Shown: positions 16,490 to 25,044 of the stretch, in pieces
How the letters are laid out: every line of letters begins with the position of its first letter
How positions within the stretch are numbered: position 1 is the first letter of the stretch
Assembly (NCBI GenBank): GCA_041392835.1
Contig: JAWKLF010000007.1
Coordinates: forward strand, 56,714-120,713
Length of the DNA stretch: 64,000 bases
Source of the DNA: OLB11 sp041392835
GTDB taxonomy: Bacteria > Bacteroidota > Bacteroidia > Chitinophagales > Chitinophagaceae
Direction: 5' to 3'
The notes under the pieces: generated by a model
What the model saw: the letters and a program-made list of their open reading frames with translations, nothing else
Told to the model about the DNA's origin: nothing
Databases searched by the model: none
Position numbers and translations under genes: made by a program

Positions 16490-16794
16490 TGAAGTTTATT
16501 AAACAATAACCATAATAAAAACAAGGTCACAGGAAAGCCAAACAAAAACATATACTTGAGTTTTTGTCTATTACTGTTTGTACTAAAAAAATATTTACTG
16601 ATTAAATATTGAGATGGAAATATTATTATTATATAGAGCAAACAGACTATCCAATTTTGAAACTCAAACATCCAATCATGATGAGAAAAACCTTGGTCCA
16701 TCGCTAATATTACCAGAGTAATTAAAACAGAATTAAGTAGGGCAGCCAAAAAATCTACATTTAAAGATGCTGGCTTTAATTTTGAGGTATTCAT
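16486..16794 (-). CDS. Small membrane protein of unknown function
   Basis: A protein of about 102 residues starting at MNTSKLKPASLN, with three hydrophobic segments (roughly 15-32, 45-62 and 80-100) and a KYMFLFGFPVTLFLLWLLF C-terminus. I do not recognise a family. The longer reading from 16851 adds a basic, Cys- and His-containing extension with no sign of conservation, so I chose ATG 16794. It is convergent with hscA, overlapping by 4 bp. Confidence 0.6.
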   Translation of the reverse strand: MNTSKLKPASLNVDFLAALLNSVLITLVILAMDQGFSHHDWMFEFQNWIVCLLYIIIIFPSQYLISKYFFSTNSNRQKLKYMFLFGFPVTLFLLWLLFNKLH

Positions 16795-16949
16795 ATCTAA
16801 CTTTTTTATATTATTACATGTTTTATGCCAAGAAAAAAAAATACGTCTCAATATTTTTAGTTAAAGTATAAAACGGTGATTACCAGTAAATTATTATATT
16901 AAATATAAATTAAATGTGTTTTATAACTGTATAAAAATGTATTTTATAC

Positions 16950-16957
16950 TATATTTG
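16950..16957 (+). promoter_or_regulatory. -7 promoter box of cdd
   Basis: TATATTTG fits TAnnTTTG and lies 13 bp before ATG 16971. Confidence 0.55.
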
Positions 16958-16970
16958 ATTATATAATAAT

Positions 16971-17447
16971 ATGGCCACATTTCATTTTGATTATATACTA
17001 CATGATAGTATAAACGAATTATCAGAGGAAGAAAAAAAATGTTTACTATCAGCACAAGCAATATGCAAAAAAGCCTATGCCCCTTATTCTAATTTTCATG
17101 TTGGTGCAAGTGTACTTTTAGATAATGGATTATTAATAGAAGGAGTCAATATTGAAAACGCCTCCTACCCTGTAGGTATATGTGCAGAGCGAAGCGCACT
17201 TGCATCAGCACTTTCAAGTCATCCTGAAGCCATAATAGAAATCATGGCTATAAGCTATTTAGATTCTAAAAATAATAGTAATGCACCTATAGCTCCATGT
17301 GGTTTGTGTCGTCAATTTTTATTAGAAGTAGAAAACAAACAAGCCAAACCAATAAAAATTATTTTAGGTGGTCTATCAGGTGATATCATGATAATACCCA
17401 CGGTAAAACATTTATTACCCCTCTATTTTGATGCTAAAAATTTATAA
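16971..17447 (+). CDS. cdd: Cytidine deaminase
   Basis: This 158-residue zinc enzyme deaminates cytidine and deoxycytidine for pyrimidine salvage. PYSNFHVGASVL is the substrate loop. GICAERSALASAL carries a zinc Cys and the catalytic Glu, and PCGLCRQFLLE carries the other two zinc cysteines. The length fits the homotetrameric class. It has its own -7 box. A 53 bp gap separates it from the CoA-transferase gene, with which it has no obvious functional link. Confidence 0.93.
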   Translation: MATFHFDYILHDSINELSEEEKKCLLSAQAICKKAYAPYSNFHVGASVLLDNGLLIEGVNIENASYPVGICAERSALASALSSHPEAIIEIMAISYLDSKNNSNAPIAPCGLCRQFLLEVENKQAKPIKIILGGLSGDIMIIPTVKHLLPLYFDAKNL

Positions 17448-17500
17448 TAAATTATGTAGTATCCTTTAAAAAAATTAATTTTACTCTCTTATACTTAATT

Positions 17501-18160
17501 ATGCCTTTAAATAAAAACCAAATTGCACAACGTATTGCACAAGAACTACAAGATGGATACTATGTCAACCTAGGCATAGGAATTCCCACCTTAGTAGCCA
17601 ACTATATACCACAAGGAGTAGAAGTAGTATTACAAAGTGAAAATGGATTATTAGGCATGGGTCCTTTTCCAATAGAAGGCCAAGAAGATGCTGATTTAAT
17701 AAATGCTGGCAAACAAACAATAACAACATTACCTGGCTCCGCCTTTTTTGATAGTGCTACCAGTTTTGGTATGATACGTGCAGGCAAAGTAGATCTTACC
17801 GTATTAGGCGCTATGGAAATAGCACAAAATGGTGATATAGCAAATTGGAAAGTACCTGGCAAAATGGTAAAAGGTATGGGTGGTGCTATGGACTTAGTAG
17901 CAAGTGCTAAAAACATTATAGTGGCCATGCAACACACCGATAAAAAAGGCAATTCAAAACTATTGGAAGCGTGCACCCTACCCATTACAGGTTTACGATG
18001 CGTAAAAAAAGTAGTTACAGACTTAGGTGTATTTAATATCACAGATAAAGGTTTTGAATGTATAGAACATGCCGAAGATGTAAGTATAGATGAAATAATT
18101 GAAAAAACAAAAGGTCATTTAACGATTAGCGATGCCATCAAAACCATCTCTTTAAATTAA
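17501..18160 (+). CDS. scoB: 3-oxoacid CoA-transferase subunit B
   Basis: This 219-residue beta subunit of succinyl-CoA:3-ketoacid CoA-transferase moves CoA between succinate and acetoacetate in ketone-body or leucine/fatty-acid catabolism. GYYVNLGIGIPTLVANY starts the domain. QSENGLLGMGP holds the catalytic Glu, and VLGAMEIAQNGDIANW and GAMDLV are family hallmarks. The A subunit is not adjacent and must lie elsewhere. The region from 18161 to the infC promoter is a short AT-rich spacer. Confidence 0.92.
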   Translation: MPLNKNQIAQRIAQELQDGYYVNLGIGIPTLVANYIPQGVEVVLQSENGLLGMGPFPIEGQEDADLINAGKQTITTLPGSAFFDSATSFGMIRAGKVDLTVLGAMEIAQNGDIANWKVPGKMVKGMGGAMDLVASAKNIIVAMQHTDKKGNSKLLEACTLPITGLRCVKKVVTDLGVFNITDKGFECIEHAEDVSIDEIIEKTKGHLTISDAIKTISLN

Positions 18161-18203
18161 AATAATCCCCTTTAAAATTTGATTATTATATAAAAAATAA
18201 ACC

Positions 18204-18211
18204 TACCTTTG
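18204..18211 (+). promoter_or_regulatory. -7 promoter box of infC
   Basis: TACCTTTG lies 18 bp before the infC ATG and matches TAnnTTTG. Confidence 0.6.
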
Positions 18212-18229
18212 TAAAACTTAAAGCCTTTA

Positions 18230-18787
18230 ATGTACCCTAAAAAGAATAACTACGGAAGACGCCCGTTAATAAAACAAAGAGAACATCATATCAATGAAGA
18301 TATCGATAAAGCTACTATAAGAATTGTTGGTGACCATTTTGAAAATGGAATAGTCTCAACAAAAGCAGCTCTTGCAAAAGCAAAAGAATTAGAATTAGAC
18401 TTAGTAGAAATTTCTCCCAATGCAGACCCTCCTGTTTGTAAAATAATGGATTATAACAAATTCATTTATGAAAAAAAGAGAAAGGAGAAAGAGATGAAAG
18501 CCAAATCATCTAAAAACGAAATTAAAGAAATCCGATTTACTCCCAATACCGATGATCATGACTTTGATTTTAAATCAAAACATGCTGAAAAATTTTTACA
18601 AGAGGGCAATAAAGTAAAAGCGTATGTACAATTTAGAGGACGAGCTATCATGTTTAAAGATCGTGGTGAACTTATCCTTCTAAAATTTGCAGAACGATTA
18701 TCTGATTTTGGTGCTCTTGAAGGTATGCCTAAATTGGAAGGAAAACGAATGCACGCAATTTTTAACCCAAAAGCAAAAAAGAAATAA
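18230..18787 (+). CDS. infC: Translation initiation factor IF-3
   Basis: This 185-residue IF3 keeps 30S subunits free and proofreads initiator tRNA selection. The N-domain has NEDIDKATIRIVG and LDLVEISPNADPPVCKIMDYNKF. The linker is Lys/Glu-rich, and the C-domain has EIKEIRFTPNTDDHDFDFK and VKAYVQFRGR. The start is ATG, not the AUU/AUC used for autoregulation in some bacteria. The usual downstream rpmI-rplT pair is missing; an RRM protein gene follows after 35 bp. The ribosomal operon has therefore been split in this genome or lies elsewhere. Confidence 0.95.
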   Translation: MYPKKNNYGRRPLIKQREHHINEDIDKATIRIVGDHFENGIVSTKAALAKAKELELDLVEISPNADPPVCKIMDYNKFIYEKKRKEKEMKAKSSKNEIKEIRFTPNTDDHDFDFKSKHAEKFLQEGNKVKAYVQFRGRAIMFKDRGELILLKFAERLSDFGALEGMPKLEGKRMHAIFNPKAKKK

Positions 18788-18822
18788 TGCTTTTTTACTG
18801 ATAAACTTTTTATTTTTTACCA

Positions 18823-19062
18823 ATGAATATTTACGTATCCAACATTCCCTTCAAAATGAAGGAGGAAGAACTTGCCAACTTATTTACTGAGTTTGGTGAT
18901 GTTACATCATGCAGAATTATTAAAGACAAAATTACTCACCGAAGCCGTGGCTTTGGCTTTGTAGAAATGGAACAAGGAGCCCAAGAGGCTATTGATGCAT
19001 TGAACGGCAAAGAAGTAATGGGTCTTGTACTTCGTGTAAACGAAGCTCGTCCAAGAGAATAA
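18823..19062 (+). CDS. RRM-domain RNA-binding protein
   Basis: This 79-residue protein is one RNA recognition motif. RNP2 is IYVSNIPF (3-10) and RNP1 is RSRGFGFVEM (about 45-54), followed by ALNGKEVMG. Such glycine-poor single-RRM proteins in Bacteroidota and cyanobacteria bind single-stranded RNA, often in stress or post-transcriptional control (family knowledge). It follows infC on the same strand and probably shares its transcript, ending at the hairpin at 19089. Confidence 0.92.
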   Translation: MNIYVSNIPFKMKEEELANLFTEFGDVTSCRIIKDKITHRSRGFGFVEMEQGAQEAIDALNGKEVMGLVLRVNEARPRE

Positions 19063-19088
19063 ATTTAGACTTTTATAATCTTTCTGTC

Positions 19089-19114
19089 AAGCTGCCCTTC
19101 AAGGCAGCTTTTTT
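19089..19114 (+). terminator. Rho-independent terminator of infC-RRM unit
   Basis: AAGCTGCC pairs with GGCAGCTT followed by T residues, 26 bp after the RRM gene. Confidence 0.8.
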
Positions 19115-19130
19115 AGTTTGTGTATATTGA

Positions 19131-19162
19131 AAAAAAAATGGGCTTGCATAGCAAACCCATTA
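19131..19162 (-). terminator. Rho-independent terminator of rpmE2
   Basis: On the minus strand AATGGG...GC pairs with GC...CCCATT and runs into eight or more T residues, just past the rpmE2 stop. Confidence 0.75.
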
Positions 19163-19184
19163 GGATTATAAACAAAATCGTTTA

Positions 19185-19436
19185 TTATTTCTTTTTAGCG
19201 TATCGCTTGTTGAACTTATCGATTCTACCTGCTGTATCTACTAATACGTTTTTACCTGTATAAAATGGGTGAGACGTATTTGAAATCTCCAATTTAATTA
19301 CTGGATACTCATTACCATCTTCCCAAGTTATTGTCTCGCTCGAATTAGCTGTAGATCGAGATAAGAACATGGTTTCATTACTCATGTCCTTAAACACAAC
19401 AAATCTAAATTTTTCCGGATGTATTCCTTTTTTCAT
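19185..19436 (-). CDS. rpmE2: 50S ribosomal protein L31 type B
   Basis: This 83-residue protein begins MKKGIHPEKFRFVVF and contains MFLSRSTANSSETI, YPVIKLEISNTSHPFYTGK and a basic C-terminus (RIDKFNKRYAKKK). It lacks the Cys-x-x-Cys zinc site of type A L31, so it is the zinc-independent form. It is transcribed alone, from a -7 box at 19487-19494, and convergent with the infC-RRM unit. Confidence 0.95.
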   Translation of the reverse strand: MKKGIHPEKFRFVVFKDMSNETMFLSRSTANSSETITWEDGNEYPVIKLEISNTSHPFYTGKNVLVDTAGRIDKFNKRYAKKK

Positions 19437-19486
19437 ATTTTTTTATTTTGTGCATGATACTAACCATGCTTGTTAAAAATGAGGTG

Positions 19487-19494
19487 CAAAAATA
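19487..19494 (-). promoter_or_regulatory. -7 promoter box of rpmE2
   Basis: The minus strand reads TATTTTTG, matching TAnnTTTG, about 50 bp upstream of the rpmE2 ATG. Confidence 0.5.
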
Positions 19495-19700
19495 CATTAT
19501 TTTTTGAACTTTGGTCAAAAAACTTAAAAAAAGAGCGCTATTCAAGTATTAATTTTGCCTATACGCTCAAACTTCTTAGTCGTTAATAATGCATATATTG
19601 GGTTAAAATACTATTAAAACGCAATAACATCAAGAACACTTAAGTACAAGTAGAATTCTAAAATTATGCTATATTTACTTTTATAGATAATACTTAAAAA

Positions 19701-20348
19701 ATGGATACTACAGTAGAACAATTGCTTCAAAATACACAAAACTGGAAAAAAGAGCTAACTCTTTTGAGAAAATTTCTTTTGGAGTGTATGCTTCAAGAAG
19801 AAATTAAATGGAAAAAACCATGTTACTCTTATAATGAAGCAAATGTTGCTATCTTGGTTGGTTTTAAACATTATTGTGCCATAGGTCTTTTTAAAGGTGC
19901 CTTACTTCAGAATCGCAAAGAATTAATAGTAACACCAACAGAAAACTCACAAAGTGGAAGACAAATACGATTTACGTCCTTGCAACAAATTATTGAACTA
20001 GAAGCTGATATTAAAGCTATCCTTTGGGAAGCTATAGAAATAGAAAAATCAGGTAAGAAAATAGCTTTAAAAGAAACTAAAGACTTTGCAATTTCAGATG
20101 AGTTTCAACAAAAATTAAACGAAAGCCCAGCATTCAAAAAAGCTTTTGAAGCATTAACACCTGGAAGACAAAGAGGCTATATATTACATTTTTCGGCACC
20201 CAAGCAAAGTAAAACAAGAGAAGCCATAGTTGAAAAATATAGACAACGTATTATGAATGGCAAAGGTTTATTAGATTGTGTATGTGGTCATTCTAAAAAA
20301 ATGCCCAGCTGCGATGGCTCACATAAGTTTTTAAAAACCAAAGAATAA
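19701..20348 (+). CDS. YdeI/DUF1801-type protein with C-terminal CDGSH iron-sulfur motif
   Basis: This 215-residue protein starts with a DUF1801-like domain (about 15-125; EIKWKKPCYSYNEANVAIL). A YdeI/OmdA-like helical segment follows with LNESPAFKKAFEALTPGRQRGYILHFSAPKQSKTR-type features. The last 25 residues carry Cys193-x-Cys195-x8-Cys204-x3-His208 with PSCDGSH, the exact ligand spacing of the mitoNEET-type CDGSH [2Fe-2S] motif. A redox or cluster-sensing role is therefore possible. The molecular function of the family is unknown. The gene stands alone; 19495-19700 upstream shows no other feature. Confidence 0.82.
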   Translation: MDTTVEQLLQNTQNWKKELTLLRKFLLECMLQEEIKWKKPCYSYNEANVAILVGFKHYCAIGLFKGALLQNRKELIVTPTENSQSGRQIRFTSLQQIIELEADIKAILWEAIEIEKSGKKIALKETKDFAISDEFQQKLNESPAFKKAFEALTPGRQRGYILHFSAPKQSKTREAIVEKYRQRIMNGKGLLDCVCGHSKKMPSCDGSHKFLKTKE

Positions 20349-20391
20349 ATTTAATCTAAAAAAGTTTTGTGAGCTCTATTAAATCTACACC

Positions 20392-22023
20392 CTATTTTTC
20401 TTGCAAAAATGGATAACGATAATCTGTAGGAGGATTAAATGTTTCTTTAATAGTTCGAGCACTTAGCCATCTATATAAATTAAGCATAGAGCCAGCCTTG
20501 TCGTTGGTACCACTAGCACGAGCACCACCAAAAGGTTGCTGACCTACCACAGCACCTGTAGGCTTATCGTTGATATAAAAATTACCAGCACTATGTGTTA
20601 GTTTTTTCATGGCTTTGTTGAGCGCGTATCTATCCTGCGAAAATACAGCACCTGTAAGGGCATAATCAGACGTTGAATCTACTATATCACATACTTTTTC
20701 AAAATCTTTAGCTTCGTACGTATAAATAGTTAATACAGGGCCAAATATTTCTTCACACATAGTTTTATATTTAGCATCTTTCGTTTCAATTATGGTTGGT
20801 TCTATATACCATCCTTTACTTGAATCGCAATTTCCACCTACAAGTATCTTGGTCGATTTATCTTTTTTAGCATAGTCTATATATGATTTAATAGAGTTAT
20901 ATGCTTTCTCATCAATGACAGCATTTATGAAATTAGTAAAATCTTCAGTAGTACCCATTTTCATAGATTTTACTTCGGCAACTACTTTTTTCTTTATTTC
21001 TGAAGCCAAGTTATCTGGCAAATAAACTCTCGAAGCAGCACTGCATTTTTGACCTTGAAACTCAAATGCACCTCTTGCTATAGCAGCCACTACAGCATCT
21101 GCATCGGCACTTGGGTGAACTAAAATAAAATCCTTTCCTCCCGTTTCGCCTACTATGCGAGGATAAGAGCGGTACTTATGAATATTTTCGCCTATGCTTT
21201 TCCACATACCTTGAAATACGCCTGTACTACCCGTGAAATGTACACCTGCAAAATCTCTATGATTGAAACAAATGTCTCCTACTACCGGACCACTTACATA
21301 TACTAAATTTATAACCCCATCTGGCAAACCAGCCTCTTTTAATATTTTCATAAATAATTGTGCCGAATATATTTGTGTATTGGCTGGCTTCCAAACCACT
21401 ACATTGCCACACATGGCAGCACTGGTAGGCAAATTGCCTCCAATAGCTGTAAAATTAAATGGTGTTACTGCAAGCACAAATCCCTCTAAGGCTCTATACT
21501 CTACTCTATTGTGCATGCCAGGTGATGAAATAGGCTGTTGCTGATATATTTCATTCAAAAAATATACATTAAATCGTAAAAAGTCTATTAGCTCACAAGT
21601 GCTATCTATTTCTGCCTGAAAAGCATTTTTGCTTTGTCCAAGCATAGTTGCTGCCAACATATCAAAACGATATTTTGTGGCTAACAAATCGGCTGCTTTT
21701 AAAAATATTGAAGCTCTTTGATTCCATGGCATATGCTCCCAATCTTTTTTAGCTTTTAGAGCCACATCTATGGCTTTTTTTACGTGTGTTGCATCTCCTT
21801 CATGAAAATGTCCTAAAAGGTGTTTCGTTTCATGTGGTGGTCTAATTTCTTTTTTCTTTCCAGTCTTTACTTCATCTTTTCCGATATACATGGGTATATC
21901 CAAAACTGATTTTTTTGCTTTTGCCAAAGCATTTTTCAACGCAATTTTTTCTGCCGATTTAGGCGCAAATTGCAATACGGTTTCATTAATTGGTGTTGGC
22001 AAATAAAAATGTCCATTGCTCAT
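20392..22023 (-). CDS. pruA: L-glutamate gamma-semialdehyde dehydrogenase
   Basis: This roughly 543-residue aldehyde dehydrogenase oxidises glutamate-5-semialdehyde (from proline) to glutamate. Landmarks are VTPFNFTAIGGNLP, VWKPANTQIYSA, FTGSTGVFQGMW, the general base Glu in VGETGGKDF, the nucleophile Cys in GQKCSAASRVY, EEIFGPVLTIY and GQQPFGGARASGTNDKAG. Length and motifs match the stand-alone PruA type common in Bacteroidota. The start ATG 22023 gives MSNGHFYLPTP; the TTG 18 bp upstream lies inside the promoter box. It is on the same strand as the carboxylase gene, 100 bp apart. Confidence 0.93.
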   Translation of the reverse strand: MSNGHFYLPTPINETVLQFAPKSAEKIALKNALAKAKKSVLDIPMYIGKDEVKTGKKKEIRPPHETKHLLGHFHEGDATHVKKAIDVALKAKKDWEHMPWNQRASIFLKAADLLATKYRFDMLAATMLGQSKNAFQAEIDSTCELIDFLRFNVYFLNEIYQQQPISSPGMHNRVEYRALEGFVLAVTPFNFTAIGGNLPTSAAMCGNVVVWKPANTQIYSAQLFMKILKEAGLPDGVINLVYVSGPVVGDICFNHRDFAGVHFTGSTGVFQGMWKSIGENIHKYRSYPRIVGETGGKDFILVHPSADADAVVAAIARGAFEFQGQKCSAASRVYLPDNLASEIKKKVVAEVKSMKMGTTEDFTNFINAVIDEKAYNSIKSYIDYAKKDKSTKILVGGNCDSSKGWYIEPTIIETKDAKYKTMCEEIFGPVLTIYTYEAKDFEKVCDIVDSTSDYALTGAVFSQDRYALNKAMKKLTHSAGNFYINDKPTGAVVGQQPFGGARASGTNDKAGSMLNLYRWLSARTIKETFNPPTDYRYPFLQEK

Positions 22024-22038
22024 AGTAAAAATTTTGTG

Positions 22039-22046
22039 CAAAGTTA
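22039..22046 (-). promoter_or_regulatory. -7 promoter box of pruA
   Basis: The minus strand reads TAACTTTG, matching TAnnTTTG, 15 bp before ATG 22023. Confidence 0.55.
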
Positions 22047-22122
22047 CAAAAGATTTTTGTAGGGACTATGATTTGAGAAAAGGAATACGATTGGCTTTTG
22101 TTATTACTTGATAAAAAAGGTA

Positions 22123-23763
22123 TTATACTTGAAAAACGCCAACGTTCATCTCTTTTTCAATAGGTGCATGATTAGCAGCCAAAATACCTTGCGAAATATG
22201 CATCCGTGTTTCTACAGGATCTATAATTGCATCTACCCAAAGCCTTGCTGCTGCATAGTAAGCAGTTGTTTGCTTTTCATATTTAGAAATTATATGTTTC
22301 AGCATTTCATTTTCTTTTTCTTCTGTAATGGTTTCGCCTTTACTTTTTAAGGCAGCCACTTGAATTTGTAATAATGTTTTTGCGGCTTGCTCTCCTCCCA
22401 TTACGGCTATTTTACCATTTGGCCAGGCATATATGAAACGAGGATCGTAGGCTTTACCACACATAGCATAATTGCCTGCACCATAGCTATTGCCTATGAC
22501 AATAGTAATTTTAGGCACTACACTATTTGAAACAGCATTTACTAATTTGGCTCCATCCTTAATAATGCCACTATGTTCGCTTCTGCTACCGACCATAAAG
22601 CCTGTAACATCTTGAAGAAAAACTAATGGTATCTTTTTTTGATTGCAATTCATAATAAAGCGAGCAGCCTTGTCTGCACTATCATTGTAAATAACACCAC
22701 CCAACTGCATTTCGTTTTTTCCGTTTTTTACTAAAGTACGTTGATTAGCTACTATACCCACAGCCCATCCATCTACTCTTGCATAGCCACACACTATGGT
22801 TTTGCCATAATCTTTTTTAAATTGATCAAACTCTGAATTATCTACGATTCGCTCTATAACCTCAAGCACATTATATTGTTTGTTATTCTGAGGTGACACT
22901 ATTCCGTATAGCTCATTGACATCTTTGGTTGGCATGGCTGGCTTTATTCTATCAAAACCTGCTTCTTCTTGCTTGCCAATTTTATCCATAATTCTCTTTA
23001 CTTGATCCAAACATTCTTGTTCGGTTTTGAATTTATAATCTGCTATGCCACTTATTTCAGTATGCGTTTTGGCACCACCTAAGGTTTGAATATCTACATC
23101 TTCGCCTATGGCTGCTTTGGCCAAATAGGGTCCGGCTAAGAATATAGAACCATTTTCTTCTACTATCAGCGTTTCATCACTCATTATAGGCAAGTATGCG
23201 CCTCCTGCTACACAACTACCCATTACGGCTGCTATTTGAGTGATACCCATAGCACTCATACGAGCATTGTTTCTAAATATTCTTCCAAAATGTTCTTTGT
23301 CGGGAAATATTTCATCTTGCATGGGCAGAAAAACTCCAGCACTATCAACTATATATATGATAGGCAATTTATTTTCCATTGCTATTTCTTGCAACCTAAG
23401 ATTCTTTTTTCCAGATATAGGAAACCATGCGCCAGCTTTTACCGTCTGATCGTTGGCAGCTATAATACACTGGCGACCTTTTACAAATCCTATGCCTGCT
23501 ACCGTACCTCCAGCAGGACATCCTCCATATTCTTCATACATTTCATATCCTACGAATGCACCCAATTCTATAAAAGGCGTTTTTTTATCTATTAAATATT
23601 GAATCCTTTCGCGAGCTGTTAATTTGCCTTTTGCTTTTTGTTTTGCAATAGATTTTTCGCCACCGCCTTTTTCTATTATAGCTATTTTCTTTTTCATGTC
23701 GCTTACTAACAAACGCATGCCATCTTCATTTTTATTAAATTCTAAGTCTATTTTTTTAGCCAT
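22123..23763 (-). CDS. Acyl-CoA carboxylase carboxyltransferase subunit (methylcrotonyl-CoA type)
   Basis: This 546-residue carboxyltransferase transfers carboxyl from biotin to an acyl-CoA. KGKLTARERIQYLID starts the domain. GGTVAGIGFVKGR, DSAGVFLPMQDEIFPD, FGRIFRNNARMSAMGI and MGSCVAGGAYLP resemble methylcrotonyl-CoA carboxylase beta (leucine breakdown). The C-terminal half has DVTGFMVG and IVIGNSYGAGNYAMCG, followed by the GEQAAKTL motif. Propionyl- or geranyl-CoA cannot be excluded. No biotin carboxylase subunit adjoins it. Confidence 0.88.
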   Translation of the reverse strand: MAKKIDLEFNKNEDGMRLLVSDMKKKIAIIEKGGGEKSIAKQKAKGKLTARERIQYLIDKKTPFIELGAFVGYEMYEEYGGCPAGGTVAGIGFVKGRQCIIAANDQTVKAGAWFPISGKKNLRLQEIAMENKLPIIYIVDSAGVFLPMQDEIFPDKEHFGRIFRNNARMSAMGITQIAAVMGSCVAGGAYLPIMSDETLIVEENGSIFLAGPYLAKAAIGEDVDIQTLGGAKTHTEISGIADYKFKTEQECLDQVKRIMDKIGKQEEAGFDRIKPAMPTKDVNELYGIVSPQNNKQYNVLEVIERIVDNSEFDQFKKDYGKTIVCGYARVDGWAVGIVANQRTLVKNGKNEMQLGGVIYNDSADKAARFIMNCNQKKIPLVFLQDVTGFMVGSRSEHSGIIKDGAKLVNAVSNSVVPKITIVIGNSYGAGNYAMCGKAYDPRFIYAWPNGKIAVMGGEQAAKTLLQIQVAALKSKGETITEEKENEMLKHIISKYEKQTTAYYAAARLWVDAIIDPVETRMHISQGILAANHAPIEKEMNVGVFQV

Positions 23764-23886
23764 ATTAAAGCATTTAATGTTTAAGCAAAAAAACTATATT
23801 TTAGCCACAACATCAAAATACTTGGGTATTAATGTTTGCCATAGCACAAATATTAATTGGATGCTGAAAAAAAATTTTATTTAGAT

Positions 23887-23894
23887 TAGATTTG
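23887..23894 (+). promoter_or_regulatory. -7 promoter box, possible leaderless transcript
   Basis: TAGATTTG matches TAnnTTTG and ends only 5 bp before ATG 23900. Transcription would start at or within a base or two of the start codon. Confidence 0.5.
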
Positions 23895-23899
23895 CCAAT

Positions 23900-24445
23900 A
23901 TGCGCCAAGGTATTTTTTTATTTTTTGTATTTGCAGCGCTATTGATGGAAGCATGCAAGAATGAGCAATCTACACCTAAGGATATTGCCTTAAAAGAATT
24001 TCATATTGATAGTTTAGGATATAGTATAAAAATTCCTGAAACTTGGGAAATTCGTTTTTATAAAAACAGACCTGATGCTGTTTCCTTTTTTGAACCACAA
24101 TCAGATAGCACCGATTCGTTTAGAGAAAGTCTTGTAGTATGGACTGAAAAATTGCCTAAACCAATAAGTGATTCTTTGTACAAAAAAGCTTCAGAAACAG
24201 AAATAAAAATAAGCAACCCAAATTTTAAAATAGTAAATGAGGAAAATATAAATGGTGCTAATTGCAAGTTTGGCGTATTTTCTTTTTTACCCAAAACAAA
24301 AGATGGAGATTTTAAAATTTATCAATACGCTTGTGTAAAAGACAGTACAGCTTATAATATTAGTACTACTACCTTGGCTGATGATCAAAAAAGTCATGAA
24401 GCACTGTTTCAAAAAATTATAAATACATTTACTATAACTCGATGA
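23900..24445 (+). CDS. Putative lipoprotein, PsbP/DUF1795-like
   Basis: This 181-residue protein has a lipoprotein signal (FVFAALLMEAC, Cys19). The mature part (SLGYSIKIPETWEIRFY at about 37-53, then alternating strands and VKDSTAYNISTTTL) resembles PsbP/DUF1795-type envelope proteins that carry one alpha-beta domain. The function is unknown. Its stop overlaps the GDSL hydrolase start by 4 bp (ATGA), and the next gene overlaps too, so three genes form one tightly coupled operon. Confidence 0.72.
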   Translation: MRQGIFLFFVFAALLMEACKNEQSTPKDIALKEFHIDSLGYSIKIPETWEIRFYKNRPDAVSFFEPQSDSTDSFRESLVVWTEKLPKPISDSLYKKASETEIKISNPNFKIVNEENINGANCKFGVFSFLPKTKDGDFKIYQYACVKDSTAYNISTTTLADDQKSHEALFQKIINTFTITR

Positions 24446-25044
24446 AATATTTAGCCTTAGGAGACAGTTATACCATAGGTGAGGGCCTTCCCTTTGAACA
24501 AAACTTTCCTTCACAACTTTGCCAACAACTAAAGCAACTACATCATAAATCATGTACTCTACACCAACTTATAGCCACCACTGGCTGGACAACTGATGAA
24601 TTAATGCATGCAATATATAATGCTAAACCGAGTTTTGACTATGATTTAGTAAGCCTGCTCATAGGTGTAAATAACCAATATCGAGGTCGCAGTATAGAGG
24701 AATACGCCTATCAGTTTTATAGTTTACTATGTCAGGCCATACTGTTTGCTAAAGGACAAGCAAAGCATGTTGTAGTTCTTTCGATACCCGATTGGGGGCT
24801 TACACCATTTAATGTAGAAAAAGATAAAACACAAGTAAGCATAGAAATAGATGCATACAATAGCGTTAAAAAACAGATATGCGACTCTTTGCAAGTTTCC
24901 TATATAGACATTACAAACTCTACAAGAGAACATGCTACAGACCCAAACTATTTAGCCAGCGATTTGCTACATTATAGTGTAAAGGAATATGCCATTTGGG
25001 CTCAAAAAATTACGGACTTGATTTCTTTAAACGGATATGGGTAG
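24442..25044 (+). CDS. SGNH/GDSL-family hydrolase
   Basis: This 200-residue esterase-like protein has the nucleophile motif LGDSYTIGEG (6-15), the oxyanion-hole block LIGVNNQYRGR (Asn) and the catalytic Asp-x-x-His in SDLLHYS (about 174-180). No signal peptide is visible, so it is probably cytoplasmic. The substrate cannot be predicted; the SGNH family includes thioesterases, lipases and carbohydrate esterases. It is the middle gene of the lipoprotein-GDSL-ccmB operon, overlapping both neighbours (4 bp and 8 bp). Confidence 0.88.
   Translation: MKYLALGDSYTIGEGLPFEQNFPSQLCQQLKQLHHKSCTLHQLIATTGWTTDELMHAIYNAKPSFDYDLVSLLIGVNNQYRGRSIEEYAYQFYSLLCQAILFAKGQAKHVVVLSIPDWGLTPFNVEKDKTQVSIEIDAYNSVKKQICDSLQVSYIDITNSTREHATDPNYLASDLLHYSVKEYAIWAQKITDLISLNGYG

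Noticed and set aside
22108..23595. Several plus-strand frames opposite the acyl-CoA carboxylase gene
   Set aside because: They are shadows of the strongly supported minus-strand gene.
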